The notes beneath the pieces are model-generated. The model worked only from the letters and a program-made list of their open reading frames with translations, was not told where the DNA came from and did no database searches. A stretch of 64,000 nt of DNA from a virus. Positions 21,936 to 29,505 of this stretch are shown piece by piece. Numbering within the stretch: position 1 is the first letter of the stretch; every line of letters begins with the position of its first letter. The stretch is from positions 18,292 through 82,291 of the IMG/VR virus record IMGVR_UViG_3300046820_000903. One strand, 5' to 3'. The position numbers were made by a program, and so were the translations under genes.

Positions 21936-24584
21936 TTAGGAAAACAAGTCATCAATAAATCCTCGGTCCTTACTAAGGCTCAAGTCCCAGTGTAATACGC
22001 CGAGCAAGTTTTCAATCTTACTGTCAATGATAGTTTCCTCCATTGCTGTATGATCAAATGGCAATTGCTTAAACCAATCTGGGAGATTCATCTCGTCAAT
22101 TGGATACGCAATACTGTTAATTTGCATTGGGTTGGACCTTAGCTTGCATACAATGGCCTTTTGACCATCTGTAATATCCATACTACGCCTATCTCCAAAT
22201 GCTTCTTTGATACGATTCCAGTTAATGGCCGCCATAGCATGTCCTACTCCGCATTTACCTGTTTTGACATAAACATCTGTATGCTTAGTTAGATTATTAA
22301 CACGCTTGGGTGTGCCCTTTTCCCAACCAGGGCGGCTCTTAAACTCCTCACGGAACTGTTTAACACGAGCCATGACATCTTGTTCACTCTTACCTTCCAG
22401 AGTCATGGTAAGTGCTTCTTCCAAGAACCGTTGCATGAACTCTGGAGTATCGGCTCGCTTCATGTCAAGCCCCATGGCTTTAAGCTCACCAGTGGCACCA
22501 TCTTTATCTTTACGCTTGCCTTCCTTATCATAGATAAGAACAGCATAACGCTTCTTGGTCATGTAAATGCCTTTACTTGCAACTACTTCTCGACCAGCTT
22601 TGATAATCTCACCTTGGCTAGCAGGAGCATTGAACGCATAGTTCATAAACGCAGAGAAGGTATCGTTTACCTGCTCACTAATAGCATCGTACAACTCGAT
22701 AATCTTTTCTCTGCTCCAATCAATCTCATCACGTTCAATTTGTTCTTTAAAGATTGGATATGCAGAGAAGTAAACAGAGTCAGTGTCACCATAGATAATT
22801 GCCTTGCCCATATGATCCTTCTCACCTGTCAAGCAATCGTTAACAGCACCTGCCATGTGTCTAGCAACTAAGCGTCCACATAGTGTAGTTGATTGACCTA
22901 AGCGTTGATCAAAGAATCGACTACCAGCGTTCAACAACGCACCGTAAGCAGAGTTCAAGTTAATCTTCTTAACCAGCTGTCGCTTGTCCCAGAAGTCAAA
23001 CATATCTGTTCCGTAAGCTTCTTTGGCTTTTGCCTGTAGTTCTTTACGTTCAGCATACCAACGCTCTAGTAGACCTGGGATAACACCTTTACTGGCATAG
23101 CTAAAGATTGTACCGTTGCCACTGATCATCAATGGCTTACCACCATGGAATACAAAGTCGTATACTTCTGCGCTTGACATTTCACTGCTGGTACCATCTG
23201 CCCAATCAACAATTTCTGTTTGCCCAATGTCTCGTTTCATCACAGATTCATATTCAAAGCAAGCAAACTTGCCCTCCCAAAACTCTGCAATGCCTTTGCC
23301 ATTTGCAATAAATTCGTCAATGCCGGCAAGTGTGCGTGATTGTCGTACTTGACCAATGATAGTCTCGGGACTCATATTAAGCGCACGGATCAGACTTGGA
23401 TACAGACTGTTAATGTCCATACTGCCAATCCACTCATGCATGCCTGCTTTAGGTACAGCAACATAAGCACCTGCCGCGGCATTGTCTTTTGCATCATTAC
23501 TGCGCCTTGGGCGGTCTGGAACCACCATGCCTAGTCTATGTGCTTCATTGATAACAGCTTGATCGGTAACTGCCACTGCACCTAGTGTAGCCCGAAGTCC
23601 TACACAGTTGGCATGACTAATCAAATTGGTAAGCTCAATGAACTTTAACTTGTCATCTAGTTTCTTCAACAACAGTACGTCTTGCCTGTTGTAGGCAATG
23701 AACTTTTCCCAGTCGTTGTTGTATAACTGATCCAGTGTGCCTTCATATGGAATCTTATTCTCACCAAGTTCATACTCACCAATGGCATCCAAGCGATAAG
23801 TGTGCATCTCATGATAGTTGTATTTTCGATACAGTTCAAGATAGTCCAGGTGAACACGACCAATAGGATCGTATGTTTCTAGTGTCTTGCCATACTTTTC
23901 AAACTCACGCTTCTTGGGGAATTGGTTCCATAGACAAATCCTTCGAGTGTGTTCTTTGCCTAGTATGCGTGTGATGCGATTGGTAGTGTAAGGAATATCA
24001 AAGCCTTCACTGTTCCAGCCACTCAGTACATCTGCATCATCTATCAGATCCAGAAACATTTCCAACATTTCTTTTTCGTCTGCACACAAGATTGTGTCAT
24101 CAAACTTTGATACAATGTCTTTGGCAATGTTATCTGCCATTGCTTCGGGTTTAAGAACTAATGTAATAGTCCTATTAATCCATTGCAAGTGCGTGGTGAT
24201 AGCAGTAATGTAATTGAAAGGATCATCTGGCGGCGCAAAGCCTTTTACCTTGTCGTATGATACCTCAATGTCAAAAAACGCTACATGAAGGTTAGGAGCA
24301 TCCATACCGCTATACACTTCTTCCAAGCAACGATTAAGCGGCTTGTAATCGCTTTCACACAGCTTTTTGTTATTGTGTATGCGCCTCTCTTTGTCAAAAG
24401 CCGCGGCATTGCTTAGTAGGATACGACTAACACGGTCACCGGCAATGTTAGTAAACTTGCCTTTGCTATCTGGGTAATACAGTACATACTTGGCTGGATA
24501 CTCTTTGAGTACCCTCTTGCCATCTACACGTTCTACAACGTGGATGATTTCTTTTTTCTTATCGTGATATGCGTCTACAAACAT
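21936..24584 (-). CDS. 43: DNA polymerase, family B (T4 gp43-like)
   Basis: 882 residues (T4 gp43: 898). The 3'-5' exonuclease site FFDIEVS starts at about 103, with ExoII SGWNSEGFDIPY and ExoIII YNRQDVLLL. The polymerase motifs are DINSLYPSLI (motif A), KINLNSAYGALLN (motif B) and YGDTDSVYF (motif C). All catalytic Asp residues are present. The C-terminus (DRGFIDDLFS) looks like the short hydrophobic peptide that binds the sliding clamp in T4. It replicates the phage genome. Confidence 0.97.
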   Translation of the reverse strand: MFVDAYHDKKKEIIHVVERVDGKRVLKEYPAKYVLYYPDSKGKFTNIAGDRVSRILLSNAAAFDKERRIHNNKKLCESDYKPLNRCLEEVYSGMDAPNLHVAFFDIEVSYDKVKGFAPPDDPFNYITAITTHLQWINRTITLVLKPEAMADNIAKDIVSKFDDTILCADEKEMLEMFLDLIDDADVLSGWNSEGFDIPYTTNRITRILGKEHTRRICLWNQFPKKREFEKYGKTLETYDPIGRVHLDYLELYRKYNYHEMHTYRLDAIGEYELGENKIPYEGTLDQLYNNDWEKFIAYNRQDVLLLKKLDDKLKFIELTNLISHANCVGLRATLGAVAVTDQAVINEAHRLGMVVPDRPRRSNDAKDNAAAGAYVAVPKAGMHEWIGSMDINSLYPSLIRALNMSPETIIGQVRQSRTLAGIDEFIANGKGIAEFWEGKFACFEYESVMKRDIGQTEIVDWADGTSSEMSSAEVYDFVFHGGKPLMISGNGTIFSYASKGVIPGLLERWYAERKELQAKAKEAYGTDMFDFWDKRQLVKKINLNSAYGALLNAGSRFFDQRLGQSTTLCGRLVARHMAGAVNDCLTGEKDHMGKAIIYGDTDSVYFSAYPIFKEQIERDEIDWSREKIIELYDAISEQVNDTFSAFMNYAFNAPASQGEIIKAGREVVASKGIYMTKKRYAVLIYDKEGKRKDKDGATGELKAMGLDMKRADTPEFMQRFLEEALTMTLEGKSEQDVMARVKQFREEFKSRPGWEKGTPKRVNNLTKHTDVYVKTGKCGVGHAMAAINWNRIKEAFGDRRSMDITDGQKAIVCKLRSNPMQINSIAYPIDEMNLPDWFKQLPFDHTAMEETIIDSKIENLLGVLHWDLSLSKDRGFIDDLFS

Positions 24585-24601
24585 GTATTATGTATTTCTC
24601 T

Positions 24602-24994
24602 TTAATAGAAGTGTCTAGCCAGCGCATCACGCAACTTTTCTGACTCTACTTCAATCTCAAGTTCTTTGAGTGTGTTGGTCATCACATGCTCTAGGTCATC
24701 AAAGTCATAGATAGCATTATGCAGGCCCAAGAAGCCAGCATGTTGCGCGGCCGCATAAGCTTCCGGTCCCCATCCAAAGGTATCGTATAATACACCTCGG
24801 TAGCTACGCTTTTCATCAAGTTCACCTTTACACAGCTTTTCAACCACAGCACAGAATGCCCATAGCTGTTCCTCGGGTTCAAGACTTGAGAAGTACGAAT
24901 TGGCCATTTGCTGCCAGCTGTCAGCTGCCTTGGCAAACTCTCTGCCAGACTCATGCAATGCATCCATTACTTCTTGTTTTTTAATTTCATCCAT
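24602..24994 (-). CDS. Hypothetical helical protein next to polymerase
   Basis: 130 acidic residues, mostly helical (FAKAADSWQQMANSYFSSLEPEEQLWAFCAVVEKLCKGE ... AAAQHAGFLGLHNAIYDFDDLEHVM). No known domain. The start lies against the upstream gene's stop (shared base 24994) and the end is 18 nt before the polymerase. Perhaps a replication accessory; unproven. Confidence 0.65.
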   Translation of the reverse strand: MDEIKKQEVMDALHESGREFAKAADSWQQMANSYFSSLEPEEQLWAFCAVVEKLCKGELDEKRSYRGVLYDTFGWGPEAYAAAQHAGFLGLHNAIYDFDDLEHVMTNTLKELEIEVESEKLRDALARHFY

Positions 24995-25425
24995 TAATTC
25001 TCTCCAAACAACTTATACATGAACCATTCTTCTTCTGGAATGATAGCAACGTTGAAACATTCTTTGATGTAGGTTTTCTTTTTAGGTGCGGCAAAACTTC
25101 GCTTGTGTTCCAGTGCAGGTACAAGCGCAACACGCTTTGCTGTAAAATGTTTAATACCACATACCATAATGCGGTTGTTGTCTACTGCTAATACAAACTG
25201 TCCAACTTGCAAAGACCTGCCAATAATATCTCTGTGGAATTCGTTTGGCTCAGCAACCACCGTTGGTACTTTGTGCTTTTTTGGCATGGAAGGCGGAGGG
25301 GTACCAACAGGTAGACAAGTCACTGGATTATAAGTACTACTCTTTCTCCCTTGCAGTGAAGGTGGTAAAGGGCGTGTTAAAGAAAGCCGTCTGCTGGGAA
25401 ACTTTGAAATGTTCTTGGTTGCCAT
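24994..25425 (-). CDS. Hypothetical protein
   Basis: 143 residues from ATG 25425, which has GGAG five bases upstream within a small ACAAT/ATTGT hairpin loop. A longer frame to 25506 would run through the promoter and is rejected. The first 55 residues are Pro/Ser/Lys-rich and probably disordered (PSRRLSLTRPLPPSLQGRK). The C-terminal part (IIGRSLQVGQFVLAVDNNRIMVCGIKHFT) looks like a small beta-barrel of the kind that binds nucleic acid or ligands. First gene of the polymerase transcript. Confidence 0.65.
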   Translation of the reverse strand: MATKNISKFPSRRLSLTRPLPPSLQGRKSSTYNPVTCLPVGTPPPSMPKKHKVPTVVAEPNEFHRDIIGRSLQVGQFVLAVDNNRIMVCGIKHFTAKRVALVPALEHKRSFAAPKKKTYIKECFNVAIIPEEEWFMYKLFGEN

Positions 25426-25449
25426 ACAATCTCCAATTGTAAAAGTACT

Positions 25450-25478
25450 AGTATAGCATATAGTTAAACGCAAGTCAA
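25450..25478 (-). promoter_or_regulatory. Sigma70-type early promoter for the polymerase operon
   Basis: On the minus strand: TTGACT (25478-25473), 17 bp, TATACT (25455-25450). It overlaps the 3' end of the last small-family gene. Confidence 0.75.
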
Positions 25479-25718
25479 CGCAAATAACGCCGCTTCCTCG
25501 TCGCATTCAAATTGAATAAACTTCTCTCTTAGATAACCAGGGCTATGGTAGTATGGATGCTTACAGTTTGCTTTCAGCCACTCGTCTACCAAATGATCCT
25601 TATAACTGCGTTGGTATAGTGCCTGTACACCGTCAACAGTTTTTGCATAAACTACTTTGTGCAAGACAGGAAAGTTAATGCCAGGCCATGCTTCATTGGT
25701 TTTATAAGTTACTGTCAT
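25464..25718 (-). CDS. Small W-motif family protein 1 (last of the tandem array)
   Basis: 84 residues from ATG 25718, which overlaps the upstream stop as ATGA behind AGGTGG. VDEWLKANCKHPYYHSPGYLREKFIQFECDEEAALFALTCV shows the family pattern: W-containing helix, aromatic middle, then a strand with D/E-E-A-A-x-F-x-L at the C-terminus. The final W is replaced by CV. No known homologue recognised. Confidence 0.7.
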   Translation of the reverse strand: MTVTYKTNEAWPGINFPVLHKVVYAKTVDGVQALYQRSYKDHLVDEWLKANCKHPYYHSPGYLREKFIQFECDEEAALFALTCV

Positions 25719-25972
25719 GACCACCTCAGTATAAAATACATAAGGTCGTCTTTATTCCTAAACCAAAACTTAGCATTGTTAACATACCAACGCATACCCG
25801 GTGTCCATACTCCATCAGCAGAGCTTGGCCCGTATGTTTCCACGCACCAAGCTACCATATCATACCATCTATCTACTCCGGCCTGGGTATGGTACAAATC
25901 CCATGATGGTACAGGCTGTACAGTGTAGTAACGTGCGCCGTAAACACGGCCCTCATCTTGAGTTAACCCCAT
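25715..25972 (-). CDS. Small W-motif family protein 2
   Basis: 85 residues. VDRWYDMVAWCVETYGP (helix), MRWYVNNAKFWFRNKDDLMYFILRWS (terminal strands). The last codons CTG-AGG-TGG-TCA encode LRWS and at the same time form the ribosome site of the next gene. Its own start at 25972 lies inside the preceding gene's terminal TGG codon region. Confidence 0.7.
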   Translation of the reverse strand: MGLTQDEGRVYGARYYTVQPVPSWDLYHTQAGVDRWYDMVAWCVETYGPSSADGVWTPGMRWYVNNAKFWFRNKDDLMYFILRWS

Positions 25973-26238
25973 GTTAGTTTAAATAGTGCCGCTTCTTCTC
26001 TGCTTTCAAAAACAAATATTCTTCCGCAATGTTTCCATTCACATTTACATTCATTATGCAACCAGTTGGTTATATCGATTGCACGTTTATTTGGACGTAG
26101 TGCTTCAAACTCAACTTTAACCCAACCTATGTCTACAAGCAGGCTACACATGACACCAAAGTCAATATCTTCAGCAATTTGTCGGCCTGCTCGTTCAATT
26201 ATTTGATCTTGCAGTACTTGCGTCGCGGTCTTATTCAT
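25963..26238 (-). CDS. Small W-motif family protein 3
   Basis: 91 residues. An N-terminal helix (ATQVLQDQIIERAGRQIAEDIDFG) replaces the beta N-terminus of its neighbours. ITNWLHNECKCEWKHCGRIFVFESREEAALFKLTWG follows the family C-terminal pattern closely. Start 26238 overlaps the upstream stop by 8 nt behind AAGGTGGGG. Confidence 0.7.
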   Translation of the reverse strand: MNKTATQVLQDQIIERAGRQIAEDIDFGVMCSLLVDIGWVKVEFEALRPNKRAIDITNWLHNECKCEWKHCGRIFVFESREEAALFKLTWG

Positions 26239-26503
26239 GTCCCCACCTTAGTTTAGTCATAGTAAACATCTCTTGCGATACATCAAAGGTATTACGGTAA
26301 ATCATCCATCTACCGTCGATATGACTATACCACTCACTGCCCTCTACACCGTTTTCTCGAATCCACATGGAAACTTCTTTGCGGCATGCAATAGTGTACC
26401 AAGGCACACCATCAACCTCAGCAGTTGTTAGCACTTCAAACGGTGGCTCTGGATAAACCACATGGGTCCATTGTTGTTGAACGGCAGTTTTAACTACTGG
26501 CAT
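26231..26503 (-). CDS. Small W-motif family protein 4
   Basis: 90 residues. PPFEVLTTAEVDGVPWYTIACRKEVSMWIRENGVEGSEWYS, then RWMIYRNTFDVSQEMFTMTKLRWGHE. It has the same helix-W, aromatic strand, acidic turn and LRW order. It starts behind AAGGTGG encoded by the previous gene's LRW codons. Confidence 0.7.
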   Translation of the reverse strand: MPVVKTAVQQQWTHVVYPEPPFEVLTTAEVDGVPWYTIACRKEVSMWIRENGVEGSEWYSHIDGRWMIYRNTFDVSQEMFTMTKLRWGHE

Positions 26504-26720
26504 TGGACCACCTTAATATAAACAAAGCACGTTCCTCTGGATCTTTTACTCGCCATAAGTCATGCCCCATAACACCGTAAAGCTCACCATGAACATTGAC
26601 TTCTTGGCTTTTGCACCAATTCCAAACTTGTTCGCGCAACTTAACTGGCAATAGCACATCACGATTGTCGCCTACAATAGACAAGCCATCTTTGCTTGTT
26701 AAAAATGTTTTGACACTCAT
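26490..26720 (-). CDS. Small W-motif family protein 5
   Basis: 76 residues from ATG 26720 (TAATG with the upstream stop, TTAGGTGG before it). LREQVWNWCKSQEVNVHGELYGVMGHDLWRVKDPEERALFILRWSNASS is one of the clearest family examples. Four residues follow LRW-S. Confidence 0.72.
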   Translation of the reverse strand: MSVKTFLTSKDGLSIVGDNRDVLLPVKLREQVWNWCKSQEVNVHGELYGVMGHDLWRVKDPEERALFILRWSNASS

Positions 26721-26968
26721 TAGGACCACCTAAGGTTGTAAATCATTATAAACTGATTGGCTTCTTCTGCAGATTTAAACTTCCATGTATCGTAGCTGAT
26801 TCTGCGAGCATTAGAGTTTTCCTGTACCCATTCTAATACTTTTTCAATCTCATCTGGGTCAACTGTAGTTCCAAAGAACTTGTCAGACTTATGTTCGGGG
26901 TTTTCATTCAGCTGAACAGTATGTCCCCATACTCCTTGCCAGCAATATTGAGCCTTGTACCACTTCAC
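26720..26968 (-). CDS. Small W-motif family protein 6
   Basis: 82 residues if read from GTG 26968, which overlaps the upstream stop as GTGA; ATG 26986 or TTG 26998 would add 6 or 10 residues. IEKVLEWVQENSNARRISYDTWKFKSAEEANQFIMIYNLRWS shows the family pattern. The exact start is uncertain. Confidence 0.65.
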   Translation of the reverse strand: MKWYKAQYCWQGVWGHTVQLNENPEHKSDKFFGTTVDPDEIEKVLEWVQENSNARRISYDTWKFKSAEEANQFIMIYNLRWS

Positions 26969-27231
26969 TGTATGCTTCCGCCCCATACCAAATGACAATA
27001 CATTACATCTTCCTTGTTACTAAAAGTAACTTCAGTGATAGTATCCCATTTGCTACTGTTTACATCACTAACATCTGTAGTATTCATGATCCACTTATCG
27101 TCATCGCCATGATACATTTCAAAGTAAGCAAATTCTGCTTTGGTTGTCATAACAAGCGGGCTAATGTTTTCACATAACCAATTCAGCAAAGCTTCTTCGT
27201 TTGCATCACCTATGTAGATACGGGTTTTCAT
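26965..27231 (-). CDS. Small W-motif family protein 7
   Basis: 88 residues. NEEALLNWLCENISPLV (helix), FAYFEMYHGDDDKWIMN, then KWDTITEVTFSNKEDVMYCHLVWGGSIQ. ATG 27231 shares one base with the upstream stop (TAATG). Confidence 0.7.
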   Translation of the reverse strand: MKTRIYIGDANEEALLNWLCENISPLVMTTKAEFAYFEMYHGDDDKWIMNTTDVSDVNSSKWDTITEVTFSNKEDVMYCHLVWGGSIQ

Positions 27232-27521
27232 TAGATGTTAAAGTTTAACATAAAGTATGCGGCTTCGTCTTTGTCCTTGATATGTACAGTAATCATCGGA
27301 TCACCTGAATTGAATCTAGGAGTACAGTCGGCTGTTGGACAATGTTGTTGCATCCACTTAATAAACTCATGCTGGTCTTTGCAGTAGGCCCAGCAATGCC
27401 AGCCTACAATTTCTTCAAGAAACTCTCTTTTTGGGGCTCTTGGATCTTTGAGAAGAAAGTCTGGTATATTGTGCCAACCATCCTCACGGCGCCAGTGATG
27501 TATTGTGACTGCTTGTTCCAT
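27231..27521 (-). CDS. Small W-motif family protein 8 (first of the array)
   Basis: 96 residues. HEFIKWMQQHCPTADCTPRFNSGDPMITVHIKDKDEAAYFMLNFNI keeps the helix, the basic/acidic strand and D-E-A-A-x-F-x-L, with the last W replaced by F. The N-terminal part holds several Trp (HHWRREDGWHN, VGWHCWAYCKDQ). It starts 2 nt after the membrane-protein gene's stop. Confidence 0.7.
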   Translation of the reverse strand: MEQAVTIHHWRREDGWHNIPDFLLKDPRAPKREFLEEIVGWHCWAYCKDQHEFIKWMQQHCPTADCTPRFNSGDPMITVHIKDKDEAAYFMLNFNI

Positions 27522-27522
27522 G

Positions 27523-27810
27523 TCATAACATTCTAATTAGGCCTATGGTGTCAATTGTGGTCAACAAAATATAGTTAGCGAGCATGCCAAAAGATTTCCT
27601 AGTCCAACTAGCCCAAGCATACATAGCACAGCCAAGGATCCAAATAGGATAAAGAGTAAGAAGCGGAGGCGTGGGGACTGTGAGTGCCATAGTAATACTG
27701 CAACCAATGCTGATAGCCCAAGCAAGCAACTCAACAACAAACCGAATTCGGTTAGACTTAAAGTCATCCTGGATCCAATCTATCGTTGGCCTAACAAATA
27801 CATCTAACAT
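27523..27810 (-). CDS. Small polytopic membrane protein
   Basis: 95 residues with about three hydrophobic segments: FVVELLAWAISIGCSITMAL (about 24-43), LLTLYPIWILGCAMYAWAS (about 50-68) and MLANYILLTTIDTIGLI (about 76-92). It resembles uncharacterised small inner-membrane proteins of T4-like phages. It sits between dsbA and the small-family array in one early transcript; function unknown. Its first base is the last base of the dsbA gene. Confidence 0.7.
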   Translation of the reverse strand: MLDVFVRPTIDWIQDDFKSNRIRFVVELLAWAISIGCSITMALTVPTPPLLTLYPIWILGCAMYAWASWTRKSFGMLANYILLTTIDTIGLIRML

Positions 27811-28061
27811 TACACTTTGTTTTTAGTAACGATTAGAATTTCTTCGACAGCATCCAAATCACTCTGGTCCTTGTCAAAGTCACCTTTAAAAGCTTTGGTG
27901 ATAGCTTTTGTCAAGACTGCGGGCTTGATTTCCATTTCTTCGGCAATTGCCGCAACTGTTTCTTTCAGGCCCACATTAAGGTCGTCAATTTCACGTTTGA
28001 CTTGAACGCCTTCTTGGATCACTTTAGTCAGTTTGGCAATTTGTTCGGGGGTAAAGCTCAT
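27810..28061 (-). CDS. dsbA: DsbA-like double-stranded DNA-binding protein
   Basis: 83 residues. EEMEIKPAVLTKAITKAFKGDFDKDQSDLDAVEEIL resembles the C-terminal helices of T4 DsbA, a small dsDNA-binding protein linked to late promoters, preceded by a helical coiled region. It heads the transcript of the W-motif family and has a hairpin leader plus AGGAG. Identity is low, so other small helical regulators are possible. Confidence 0.6.
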   Translation of the reverse strand: MSFTPEQIAKLTKVIQEGVQVKREIDDLNVGLKETVAAIAEEMEIKPAVLTKAITKAFKGDFDKDQSDLDAVEEILIVTKNKV

Positions 28062-28071
28062 TGTATATCTC

Positions 28072-28092
28072 CTGTAAATGAATATGTTACAG
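28072..28092 (-). promoter_or_regulatory. 5' stem-loop overlapping the dsbA ribosome site
   Basis: CTGTAA and TTACAG form a 6-bp stem with a 9-nt loop, starting about six bases after the -10 box, near predicted +1. The 3' arm overlaps the first two bases of AGGAG, so it could limit translation. Confidence 0.5.
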
Positions 28093-28097
28093 TAGTA

Positions 28098-28126
28098 AGT
28101 ATAGCGGATTAGCTTCGATAAGTCAA
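28098..28126 (-). promoter_or_regulatory. Sigma70-type early promoter for dsbA and the small-family array
   Basis: On the minus strand: TTGACT (28126-28121), 17 bp, TATACT (28103-28098). Confidence 0.78.
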
Positions 28127-28900
28127 CTGATGATTGCGTCGGACTATATCATTTTCATCGCACACTGATCCATGTTGGATCTCCACAATCTTACAAGGAC
28201 CACTAAAGGGATTGCTGATCCTGTGCCATTCACCCAATGGCACAACATAATGTTGACCTGCTGATATGGTCCTTGGTGGTAAATTGTAGCCACTGTGCAT
28301 TTCACCGTACACATCACACATGCCTGATACAATGTGCCAGTATTCGTGTCGAGACTCATGCTTTTGCATACTCAGGCTTTGACCGGGCTCAACCACCAGC
28401 TCTTTGACTTTTGTTGCCTGTCCATTGGTAGGATCATTGTATATGACCCGATATCCACCCCATGGCCGTTTTACAAATACACCTTTCCAATCACTTAGGA
28501 AATCACTGCTGGAACCGCGTTTATCTTCGCCACCAATGCCAAACTTAAAAATGATATCAGTCACAGCCATTTCTGGAATGTTGGTGGCTGTACGATCACC
28601 CCCATTGGCAAATATGATTTGATCGCTGGGGTATTCTTTTTTAACACGTTCCAATAAATCTGTAGCTGTATCGTCATTGTCATCCCAGCTCAAGACTTGA
28701 TCCACTTGTTTTAAATTGCCAACAACTTCAGCACGATGATACCAGGGCATAAAGGCAGAACCTTTTTTACGTGCTAGCCAAACATCACTGTTGATGCCCA
28801 CAACAAGACAGTCGCCCAGCTCTGCGGCTGACTTTATCAATGAAATGTGGCCAGCATGAATAGGATCAAACCCGCCACTCACAACCACAACTCGCTTCAT
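28109..28900 (-). CDS. Fusion: nucleotidyltransferase (RfaE-C type) plus sugar-phosphate-isomerase-type cupin
   Basis: 263 residues. Residues 1-130 are a nucleotidyltransferase with SGGFDPIHAGHISLI (8-22; HxGH) and GINSDVW. Residues about 143-260 are a cupin: VKRPWGGYRVIY, the metal site QKHESRHEYWHIVSGMCDVY (HxH...E), GQHYVVPLGEWHRISN. The cupin matches the C-terminal domain of mannose-6-phosphate isomerase/GDP-mannose pyrophosphorylase type II proteins. Two sugar-activation steps in one chain fits a nucleotide-sugar role in the glycan cassette. Confidence 0.8.
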   Translation of the reverse strand: MKRVVVVSGGFDPIHAGHISLIKSAAELGDCLVVGINSDVWLARKKGSAFMPWYHRAEVVGNLKQVDQVLSWDDNDDTATDLLERVKKEYPSDQIIFANGGDRTATNIPEMAVTDIIFKFGIGGEDKRGSSSDFLSDWKGVFVKRPWGGYRVIYNDPTNGQATKVKELVVEPGQSLSMQKHESRHEYWHIVSGMCDVYGEMHSGYNLPPRTISAGQHYVVPLGEWHRISNPFSGPCKIVEIQHGSVCDENDIVRRNHQLTYRS

Positions 28901-29502
28901 AGTAATTTAGAAAACTTTTCTTTTACTTCTTCGTAGGTTGGATTATTTTCAAACCCAATCTGTACAAAATACAAATGTTCGCTGTTGAATCTGTTGTCAA
29001 ACATGACAACTTGATCTCCACGCATCATCCAGGCACCTTCTGGAATAAAAGTATCTTCATCCAGTGGGAAATCTCTTTTATTTCTATCTTCGTCCTTGAC
29101 TATTACATCCTTGGAGATCCATTTGACATTGGATGTTGGATGACTTGCAAGTGTCAGATTGAATAAACATTGTCTTGCAGGTAAATCATAATCAAAGATC
29201 TTGTCCACTGCTGGATTGAACGGCGTAGTACGAATACGACCTTGCCAAGGAATACTGATGCTGAAGGGTTTTAAATTGACAATGTTCAACAGCTCAATGT
29301 TTAATCCAATGTCTTCGATATGGTTGAGCAATTCAAACTGTCCTTGTAGGTCAGGTGTCATTCTAATCTTGCGTAACAGTCCAGTGATAGGATTGAAGTT
29401 GAGTGTTAATTTTTTAACCTGCTCCATGTCTGCCGCAAACCATTTGTTAAAGTTCTCAACATCAGTGCTATAGTTTTTTTGAATTAGGTGTGCTTTTTCC
29501 AT
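28897..29502 (-). CDS. Hypothetical protein of the glycan cassette
   Basis: 201 residues, mixed alpha/beta. TLNFNPITGLLRKIRMTPDLQGQFELLNHIEDIGLNIELLNI, then PARQCLFNLTLASHPTSNVKW, EGAWMMRGDQVVMFDNRFNSEHLYFVQIGF. The last part could be a double-stranded beta-helix (2-oxoglutarate oxygenase- or cupin-like), but the metal ligands are not clear. ATGA-type overlap with the next gene. Confidence 0.55.
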   Translation of the reverse strand: MEKAHLIQKNYSTDVENFNKWFAADMEQVKKLTLNFNPITGLLRKIRMTPDLQGQFELLNHIEDIGLNIELLNIVNLKPFSISIPWQGRIRTTPFNPAVDKIFDYDLPARQCLFNLTLASHPTSNVKWISKDVIVKDEDRNKRDFPLDEDTFIPEGAWMMRGDQVVMFDNRFNSEHLYFVQIGFENNPTYEEVKEKFSKLL

Positions 29503-29505
29503 TTT

